A program made the position numbers and the translations under genes. A stretch of DNA of 64,000 nucleotides from Trebouxia sp. TZW2008 (taxonomy: Eukaryota; Chlorophyta; Trebouxiophyceae; Trebouxiales; Trebouxiaceae): the NCBI GenBank assembly GCA_002118135.1, contig BDIU01000128.1, positions 521 to 64,520 of the forward strand, in the 5' to 3' direction. Shown here piece after piece: positions 58,701-64,000 of this stretch. Positions within the stretch are counted from its first letter, which is position 1; each line of letters begins with the position of its first letter. The notes beneath the pieces are model-generated. The model saw only the letters and a list, made by a program, of their open reading frames with translations, was not told where the DNA came from and did no database searches.

Positions 58701-61700
58701 CAAGCTAGTTGCAAGGACAGTAGTCATGTTTTGCGTTTGCGAGATATGCAAAACTTGTCTGTGCAACAGTGATGTAGGATACACAGTCATTTGCAGATCC
58801 TGCAGAGAATCTGGATTCACAATCTAAGCTATATTGAAGTTTTGCTTAAGATTGTCAAGCATGTGCAAGGGCAGTATGTGCTGTTGTGACACATGATTCA
58901 TAGCACACACACAATCGGTTTGCATCCGATTTTGGACCAGAGGTCTGCATTCCTCGACTCAGGTGCTATAAGTCCACATGCTGTCAGTACATATCTGCCT
59001 GGTGGTCTGCACTAAAACTCGGAAAGGCATGCAGTTGTCCTCTACAATGCTCGAGACCTTTGACTGCAAAGCTTGCGAGGCATTGGGATTTGCATAAGCA
59101 TGTTCAGCTAGGGCTTGATTGTCCTTTTAGCCTTGGGCATTCCAGCTCTTGTTCAACATGCCTTTGCAACTTGTCAGGTTTTGACTGCACTGCAAGCAAG
59201 GCAATTGCAAGGATAGTACTGCGCTGCGGTCTTCAGCACATGTCATCTTGCAATTGCTGCATCTCACAAGTGCATGTGATGTTGCAGGGGCAGGGCCAAA
59301 CGGTGCAATCATTCATTACAGAGCTCAGGAGGGCACTTGCAAGAACGTGGATAAGAGCACACTGCTGCTGCTAGACAGCGGCAGGCAGCTTTACTGTGCA
59401 CCGCAGTCTTCAGCACATGTCGTGTTGGAATTACTGCACCTCAAAAGTGCATGTCATGTGCAGGGGCAGGGCCAAACGGTGCAATCATTCATTACAGAGC
59501 TCAGGAGGGCACTTGCAAGAAGGTGGACAAAGATACACTGCTGCTGCTAGATAGCGGCGGGCAGTTTGATTGTGGCACGACAGATGTGACCCGTACCATG
59601 CACTTTGGAAGCCCAACAGAGCATCAGAAGCAGTGCTTCACCCGCGTTCTTCAGGTAGGAAAGACAAACAAACACATGCAAAGTGAAAGGAAAAGCAAGA
59701 AAAGCAAAGACACGCTGCTGTTGTTGAATAGTGACGAGTAGTATGATTGTGGCATGACTGCCGTCACTTGCACCATGTACTTTGTAAGCCCAACAGATCA
59801 TCAGAAGCAGTGCTTCACCCGCGTTCTTCAGGTAGGAAAGACAAACAAACACATGCGAAGTGAAAGGAAAAGCAAGAAAAGAAAAGACACGCTGCTGTTG
59901 TTGAACAGTGGCGAGTAGTATGATTGTGGCAGGACTGACGTCACTCGCACCATGTATTTTGTAAGCCCAACAGATCATCGGAAGAAATGCTTCACGTGCG
60001 TTCTTCAGGTAGGCAACACAAAAGAAGAGGACCAAAACCAAAAGAAAAGACAGAAAGGCATCTTTTGCTGAAAAGTGGCAGGCAGTTATGACTGTGGCGC
60101 AAACGATGTGACCTGCAGCATGCACTTTGGCAGCCCAACAGATCTCCAGAAGCAGTGCTTCACCCGCATTCTTTAGGCCAATCACCACATGCATGTTCAC
60201 TTGCTGTTTCCAGTCTTTGCTGTAGCATCCATATTGTCATGCATGCTAGTGAGCTTCCATGATGCTGTGAGGTGCATACTGTAGCAGTGAGCTGCCTCAA
60301 GCTAGTTCTACCTGAGGCCAACTTGTGACACCCCAACTCAAATAGCATTGGGCCAGCAGCAATGCTGAATGCAATGACGCAGCAGCCTTGATGGATGACG
60401 ACTCAATTATACCAGAGTGTATACGTTTGTAGGGCCATGCGATTTGTATCAGGCCAAGTGTCCTTCAGGGCATTTCTGAATTGGCCCTGATTGGTCCCTA
60501 ATGTCACATGCTTCTGTGCTGTCCAGAGCTACTGTGCACATTGCTCCCTTCACAATAGCCTCCACTGCTCTTCTTCTTTAGCCTTGGTCTTCTTCAGCAG
60601 CCGTATTGCACATCTTGAGCCTTTTCCTCTTCGTCCTCCAGTTGCTTCTTCAGCCTTCTTCTTGTCTGTCAACAGCCTTCTTTTAAACTGTCCTTCTGCT
60701 TCTGTGCTGTGTAGGGGCACACAGTGCTCAGATTTGCAACTCACAGTCGTGGCTGCATATTTTTTATTGTTCTTCACCCGTCTTTGCCTTTGGCGCTTCT
60801 ACTACTTCTTTACCCTTCACCTTTCTTCTTTGTCTGTGCAGGGACACATAGCGCTCGACCAGGCTGTTTTCCCTGAGGGCACTCCTGGGCTGGCCCTGGA
60901 TACCCTAGCCAGATCGCCCCTGTGGAGCCTAGGGTTGAACTACAGGCATGGCACAGGCCATGGTGTTGGTGCCGCCTTGAACGTGCATGAAGGACCGCAC
61001 AGCATCAGCACCAGGTGTTTGAATACCTCTTCTTCTCCGCTTTGTCTGTGCTCTTCTTCTTGTGATTACTGTTCAGGAGCGATAGGCATGGCACCGGCCA
61101 TGGTGTCGGTGCTGCTCTGAACGTGCATGAAGGCCCACACAGCATCAGTACGAGGTGTGTATATACATAACAATGATGCTGTTGATCCTTACAGAAGGAC
61201 AACAACAGTATTGACAATTACTACCGTACCGCTTCTAATGATGGTCGGCTCCTAATGATGGTCTGCACTTCCAATAATAAAATAATACGACTAGATCGTC
61301 GTTTTGAATATTCATGATTTTATCTATGGTCGGGCCGCGCTGGAACAAAATTTAATGACTTTAATGCAGGTTGGGCACTGCAAATTGCCCTGCAAATTGC
61401 CCTGCAAATGACCCTGGAATGGCTGTAAGAACCTGATGTGATTGCTTGCGCATGCAGACGGCTTAGCGCGCGGCCGCAACAAGCCCTCATGGTCCTGGAT
61501 CACTACATAAGCTCGTTGCAGGCTTTTGCCTCCAGAAATGTGAATATCCATTTTTTTAAAAGGTTGGCGGAGTTTAATAATTGATTTAATGACCTTTTGC
61601 AACGTCGGCGCTGAAATAGTTATTCAATAAAAAGACCAACAATTAAAGTATGTTGACAATAGACAATAGCCGTAAATCTGATGACCACATTGGCAACAGC

Positions 61701-62994
61701 AGTGTCAACAGCAACAACATTAGCCAGCAGCGAAACTGACTTAAATGTGCATGCAGGCCCGCATGATGTCAACATTAGCTTTGTACACATGATGATCACA
61801 GTGATGATGGAATAACGACAATGACGTATATCAAGCCCAGAAAACAACAATGAGTATATTGTTTACAACCAAAAGGAAAGCATAATCATCAGCAAAATTG
61901 GTAGTGCTGCTCTGAGCGTGCACGAGGAGCCACATAGCATCAGCATGAGATATGTAATCTCTGGTGCTTTGCACCCATGCTCTTCTTCTCTTGCAAGTCA
62001 TACTTGCTTATGAGACAGCATTACATTGCTGGCGTCAACAGTTGCAATGTTTCACTACTCTGTGCCCATCAAGCAGATTATGTTCATTGACATGCTGTGT
62101 AATCATTCTTTCAGACTCTCCTAAGCTTCTTCCTTAGTGAGCGTGTGCAAGAAAGGAAAAGTATCGCATTGATGGTATTCTACCATGTTCCCAGGCTTGC
62201 TGGCGGCAACAACTGCAGGTTATGGGTGACTCAGCCCCTCATGGCTGGCATGATTGTCAGCAATGAGCCTGGCTACTATGAGGACAACGCTTTCGGCATC
62301 CGCATTGAGAACCTGCTGCATGTGATTGAGGCGGACACGCCATTCAAGTTTGGGGACCAGTCATACTTTGGATTTGAACGCCTGACGTTCATTCCTCTTC
62401 AGAGGAAGATGATCCTGACAGATGTAAGCTGCGCTCCGATGTGCTGTGCTGTGCTGTGCTGCGCTGCTTCTAAGCTGTGCTGTATTGTGCTGTGCTGTGC
62501 TGCGCTGTGTTGTCGATAAGCTGTGCTGTGCTTTGCTGCGCAAAAGCATCGATTCTAATCTGCTGTTAGCTGCAATGCAGTGTTGTTGTTCAGCTTCCAG
62601 TTTGATCACAGCATCCAGCAGCATACAGCTGAATTGCTTGAGCTGTTGCTCAATTCTTGGTTTTGCGCAAAGGCATACCAGTCAGCAGCATCGTGTGTTG
62701 CTTGACCCTTGCGTAGTACAGCCCTGATGTTTCCTGAGTTGCAGAAATGCGTGCATGTGTGACTTGTTGCAGTAACCAAAGCAAGCTTGTGCCAAAGCAA
62801 GCTCGTGATGCATTGATGTGCATGCTAGATGATACAACTTAAAGCCAAGCTATGCTCATGTGCTTCAGGTGTTGTCGAGCAAGGAAATTGATTGGGTCAA
62901 CTCCTACCATCAGGAGGTGTGGAGGAAGGTCTCACCACGAGTGCAGGACAAGACCTTGCTTGCTTGGCTTGAAACCAATACTAAACCCCTATAG
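46798..62994 (+). CDS. Xaa-Pro aminopeptidase P (M24B metallopeptidase)
   Basis: Thirteen exons: 46798-47043, 47645-47770, 48185-48316, 48965-49166, 49786-49937, 50334-50459, 50773-50958, 51327-51407, 54132-54237, 59464-59654, 60842-61014, 62219-62423, 62869-62994. From the Met at 46897 the protein is 650 aa, close to animal and plant aminopeptidase P1; from the in-frame Met at 46798 it gains an Arg/Ser-rich 33-residue presequence. Conserved blocks in order: [113 protein letters not shown]. The metal ligands (two Asp, His, two Glu) and the active-site His are all present. It should remove an N-terminal residue that precedes proline. Intron 9 (5.2 kb) starts with GC at 54238-54239, a probable GC-AG intron. 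Exon 8 is small and lies before a 2.7-kb repeat-filled intron. Confidence 0.92.
47500..47560 (+). repeat. Weak upstream echo of aminopeptidase exon 2
   Basis: TTGCATCATGCTCCTTGACGC followed by GCAGATTGAATAGG resembles TTGCATACTGCTCCTTCATG followed by GCAGAGTGAATACG at the exon 2 acceptor (47600-47655). Confidence 0.55.
48425..48480 (+). repeat. Downstream echo of aminopeptidase exon 3 end
   Basis: TTGGCATTGACCCCTTCTTG followed by CCCACTGTTGG matches the exon 3 end (CGGCATTGACCCCTTCTTAC, ACACGGTAAG) about 150 bp downstream. Confidence 0.75.
48530..48930 (+). repeat. Upstream echoes of aminopeptidase exon 4
   Basis: Copies of GGTTGACAATGCAAAGCA, CAACAAGCTTCAGGCTT and the intron tail before it lie at about 48533, 48684 and 48829, ahead of the real exon start at 48965. 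Spacing is about 135-150 bp. Each intervening unit holds GAGCTGGTACTGCAGGGC-like sequence and Pro-coding CCTGCCCTGTCC. Confidence 0.88.
49245..49320 (+). repeat. Downstream echo of aminopeptidase exon 4 end
   Basis: TGCTGGCCAGA, CCAGAAAAGCTGAATAAGC and ACGCAAAGACATGAAAGGTG repeat the last ~55 bp of exon 4 and its donor with only a few changes. Confidence 0.92.
49465..49740 (+). repeat. Upstream echoes of aminopeptidase exon 5, one still open
   Basis: Two copies of the exon 5 head lie at about 49475-49560 and 49612-49735, ahead of the real start at 49786. The second has a GTGCAG acceptor at the same phase and encodes [18 protein letters not shown] and [10 protein letters not shown] without a stop. 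The open frame continues through the intron into the real exon. Confidence 0.92.
49998..50080 (+). repeat. Downstream echo of aminopeptidase exon 5 end
   Basis: CCCTGTTTTTGTCTCCTATG, GTGGTGCAAGAAAGCA and TATGTTGACAGGCGAAAGGTG repeat the last ~70 bp of exon 5 with its donor; the copy stays open in the matching frame. Confidence 0.9.
50585..50660 (+). repeat. Upstream echo of aminopeptidase exon 7
   Basis: CTTCTTGCAG, AGCTATGCTATACTGTCATG and GCCAGGGACGGCCCTTCC match the exon 7 head at 50763-50825, with its acceptor. Confidence 0.88.
51000..51085 (+). repeat. Downstream echo of aminopeptidase exon 7 end
   Basis: CACTGATGCTGCGACAGACA, TCTCCTATTGCTCTAGCCAA and ATCAAGAACAAGGTAC match the exon 7 end, with the middle ~35 bp deleted and the donor kept. 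Confidence 0.9.
51446..51619. mobile_element. 174-bp Tc1/mariner-like MITE
   Basis: The ends form imperfect terminal inverted repeats of about 22 bp: CAGTAAACTCTCTTTGTAAC on the left and the reverse complement CAGTAAACTCTTGTTGTAAG on the right. TA dinucleotides flank both sides (51444-51445 and 51620-51621), the target duplication of Tc1/mariner elements. There is no coding capacity. Inside, TCCTTACATTGA-like units recur three or four times. It sits in aminopeptidase intron 8. Confidence 0.8.
52006..52195. repeat. TAA/TAG-type trinucleotide microsatellite
   Basis: Imperfect runs of AATAAT, TAGTAG, CAGCAG and GTAATA over about 190 bp in aminopeptidase intron 8. Sense and antisense open frames (poly-Val, poly-Thr, poly-Tyr) are artefacts. 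Confidence 0.93.
52440..54060 (+). repeat. Upstream echoes of aminopeptidase exon 9 with 200-bp intron tail
   Basis: About six or seven units of ~200-260 bp. Each holds TGCTGACTGCCA, GCGCCCTGTGCAGTGCACTG, GACAAGGCTGGTGATGTGCAG and TTTGATGAACTTCA-like blocks. The same order leads into the real exon 9: TGCTGACTGCCATG, GTGATTGTGCTGGTGATATTCAG, then GTTGGCAATGG and TTTGATGAGGTGG. Unit acceptors lie near 52890, 53110, 53395, 53630 and 53840. Most exon parts are badly decayed. Confidence 0.82.
54320..54740 (+). repeat. Downstream echoes of aminopeptidase exon 9 end, GC donors kept
   Basis: Copies of CAGGGCTACATTGAGCCTAG and CTTCCCCACC.TTGCAG lie at about 54327-54385, 54473-54525 and 54678-54730. 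The bases after GCAG are GCAAAC in the real exon, then GCAAGC, GCATAT and GCATGC. Each is followed by C/T-rich TTCTTCTTC-like sequence. Confidence 0.92.
54545..54602. repeat. CTTCCT microsatellite
   Basis: CTTCTTCTTCCTCTTCCTCTT-type pyrimidine repeat in aminopeptidase intron 9. Confidence 0.85.
54990..56400. repeat. ~250-bp tandem array, intron 9, family A
   Basis: About five units starting near 55000, 55260, 55540, 55800 and 56040, with shared blocks TGCCATCTTGTGAGGCATG, GTGCATGCAGCCTATGTTTG, ATCACTGGTGATGCCTGAC and AGCAGTTGCATCTGCGCCTG. There is no clear link to a placed exon. Open frames on both strands follow the repeat. Confidence 0.85.
56480..57900. repeat. ~200-300-bp tandem array, intron 9, family B
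   Basis: Units share GTGCACAAGGGCTTTG, AGAGCTTGCAGGGCTT, TTGCAGACTGCAACAG, GTGCGCGCAAATGCTGTCC and TGCTGTCACTGAACATCATC. Copies start near 56690, 56840, 57060, 57280, 57500 and 57810. No exon could be matched. Confidence 0.85.
58030..58700. repeat. ~80-110-bp tandem array, intron 9, family C
   Basis: At least seven units share GCAAAGGCATGCAG, TGTCCTCTTGCAG, TGCTT, TTTGACTGCA, AGCTTG. They grade into family B, which has similar AGAGCTTGCA and TCCTCTTGCAG blocks. A single diverged copy recurs at about 59025-59105. Confidence 0.85.
59275..59400 (+). repeat. Upstream echo of aminopeptidase exon 10, nearly intact
   Basis: From 59288 the first ~105 bp of exon 10 (starting GGGCAGGGCCAAACGG after a GCAG acceptor) are copied almost without change, 176 bp ahead of the real exon at 59464. 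It is in frame until it diverges after the LLLLDSG codons. Confidence 0.95.
59690..60180 (+). repeat. Downstream echoes of aminopeptidase exon 10 end
   Basis: Three copies of the exon 10 second half and donor (CACGCTGCTG, TATGATTGTGGC, AGCCCAACAGATCATCAGAA, CACCCGCGTTCTTCAGGTAG) lie at 59705-59835, 59888-60012 and 60060-60177. They carry TAG or changed residues at the metal-ligand region and are not functional. The 217-codon open frame on the - strand here is a shadow of these repeats. Confidence 0.93.
61070..61165 (+). repeat. Downstream echo of aminopeptidase exon 11 end
   Basis: GGCATGGCACCGGCCATGG, GTCGGTGCTGC and AACGTGCATGAAGGCCCACA, CAGCATCAGTACGAGGTGTG copy the exon 11 end ([14 protein letters not shown] region) and donor. 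Two weaker copies follow near 61740-61770 and 61895-61955. Confidence 0.92.
61195..61700. other. AT-rich insert-like block in aminopeptidase intron 11
   Basis: The stretch separates two echo copies of exon 11 and has a different, AT-richer composition with TTTAATGAC near both ends (61350 and 61583). A 92-codon frame is open on the - strand (61602-61324) and includes the repeated GNLQ-coding GCAAATTGCCCT. No terminal repeats or transposase are visible. It may be an insertion, origin unknown. Confidence 0.35.
62430..62540. repeat. GCTGT pentanucleotide repeat
   Basis: Imperfect GCTGTGCTGTGCTGC-type units directly after the exon 12 donor of the aminopeptidase gene. Confidence 0.85.
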
Positions 62995-62999
62995 ATCTT

Positions 63000-63004
63000 T
63001 GTAA
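63000..63004 (+). promoter_or_regulatory. Candidate poly(A) signal TGTAA for the aminopeptidase gene
   Basis: TGTAA six bases after the stop at 62992-62994; later copies at about 63066, 63113 and 63141 are equally possible. Confidence 0.35.
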
Positions 63005-63902
63005 CCATGTGTTTGCCAACCTCACTTGCTTGGCTTGAAACCCATACCAAGCCCTTGTACATCTTTGTAATTATCTATATGCCGACCTTGCTTGCTTGGC
63101 TTGAGCAGTTGTAAGCTGCCAGAGATGATGCACAGCCTATTTGTAATCATGTATTGACAGCATGTTGTTGATGTATTTGTCTGTGAAGCCAGAAGCAAGC
63201 AAGCCACAGCTGGGAGGCCACGTTGTGGCTCCAAGGGGCAGTCCATACACGAGTACGCTGATACTTTTTGCCGACAGCAGTAGCAACATGCATGGAAGCA
63301 GATGTTACTTGTGCATGAGCAACTTGAGCAGGGCCAACGCAGACTCGAGCAGCAACAGTGCTCCACTGCACGTGGTTAAAATGTTGTTTGAACAGCGAGT
63401 CATGCAGGACATGAGTGATGCAATCACAGTACGTTTTGCAGTGATCTGTGACCTGCGGCTGCTGCCTTCTGGCATTTCGGACGCACTTTTTGCCGTCTCA
63501 GCTGTCTCACCTTGTATCTCAGCTTGTACATGACGCGTTTGCTGGCAATACAACGGTGTAAAGCGGACAGGAGAGGAATTCAACTGTCACTGATCACTTT
63601 GATCGAAGTCACATTTTGCCGAAAGATGTCACAGCGACAGCATCTCGAAACTCGCGCAATTTAGCGATGCTTAGCATGCTTTAATGCTTGCTGCAGCATG
63701 GAAGTCGTCGCCGCGCAGACGTCGCTGTGTCGTTTATTCTTCGCCAGCCTGTTACCTAGGGTTTTCTGAGAGCCATAATTGCTGCCTGAATTGTTCTGCT
63801 CGCATCATATATATAGGGGTCACATTTTCAGTATTCACCGCCCATCAGCAGCCCAGTCTGATGGCCAAACATCACTTACTGCCTAACATGTTGCTCAACA
63901 TG

Positions 63903-64000
63903 GCCCTGTGAGACCACCCGCCCGTACTAGCCCACAAGATCCCACCCGCCCACAAAAGCCCACCGTGGCCCACAAAGGCCAACCCGCCCGCACTAGCCCA
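63903..64000. repeat. C-rich CCCACCCGCCC-type repeat at the window edge
   Basis: Irregular units of CCACCCGCCC, ACTAGCCCACAA and GCCCACAAA run to the end of the window. The array is cut by the edge, so its length is unknown. Confidence 0.85.

Larger units (their letters stand above)
62995..64000. other. 3' flank of the aminopeptidase gene; no firm gene
   Basis: The end of the last exon (CTTGCTTGCTTGGCTTGAA, TAGATCTTTGTAA) is echoed at about 63024-63075 and 63086-63106, inside the 3' UTR. TGTAA motifs lie at 63000-63004 and inside the echo near 63066. A possible - strand gene start (Met at 63583, TATATATA around 63808-63815) has only weak support. Confidence 0.5.

Noticed and set aside
59547..60200. 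217-codon open frame on the - strand with internal repeats
   Set aside because: It is exactly antisense to exon 10 of the aminopeptidase gene and its tail echoes; the repeats in the protein mirror the DNA repeats. There is no independent exon structure.
63305..63583. Possible first exon of a - strand gene with an upstream TATA-like motif
   Set aside because: There is only one short frame, no recognisable domain and no confirmed second exon. The + strand is also open here (63162-63533).

Overview
This window looks like nuclear DNA of a green alga (Chlorophyta). The protein genes are cut into many small exons by spliceosomal introns, mostly GT-AG with a few probable GC-AG. Several first exons start with plastid- or mitochondrion-like presequences, the protein families are plant/algal in type, and TGTAA, the usual chlorophyte polyadenylation signal, sits behind several stop codons. 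The species cannot be fixed from sequence alone; a trebouxiophyte is my guess. There is no bacterial operon structure, no rRNA or tRNA gene that I can see, and no CRISPR array.

Layout. (1) + strand 1032-7959: 13-exon gene for a predicted plastid-targeted, multi-pass membrane protein with a Pro-rich repeat linker and a C-terminal Ser/Thr kinase domain. (2) - strand 10534-8795: unrecognised gene with a probable one-base frameshift. (3) + strand 11501-22395: long acidic, disordered, probably nuclear protein with a basic SR/RK-rich tail; one intron holds a possible Helitron-like fragment. (4) + strand 23070-29756: secreted alpha/beta hydrolase that appears spliced in frame to a five-bladed beta-propeller, glycosidase-like domain. 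(5) - strand 31747-30616: small membrane-anchored protein resembling DUF2867. (6) - strand 38487-32587: SPOC-domain protein. (7) - strand 46107-39571: AT74-type histidine phosphatase. (8) + strand 46798-62994: Xaa-Pro aminopeptidase P (M24B), head-to-head with gene 7. Exon phases were traced by hand. For genes 1, 3, 6, 7 and 8 the summed exon lengths are multiples of three with no internal stop, which supports the models.

The dominant unusual feature is in the introns. In nearly every gene, introns carry decayed tandem copies of the edges of the neighbouring exons, which I call exon-edge echoes. Copies of an exon's first 30-120 bp, with the preceding acceptor, lie upstream of the real exon. 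Copies of an exon's last 30-120 bp, with the following donor, lie downstream of it. Most echoes have stops or lost frame; a few are still open. They account for much of the intron length, most visibly in genes 4, 6, 7 and 8. A 174-bp Tc1/mariner-like MITE, several microsatellites and a poly-G tract with two undetermined bases complete the picture. No shared pathway links the eight genes; the order looks like ordinary eukaryotic gene order.
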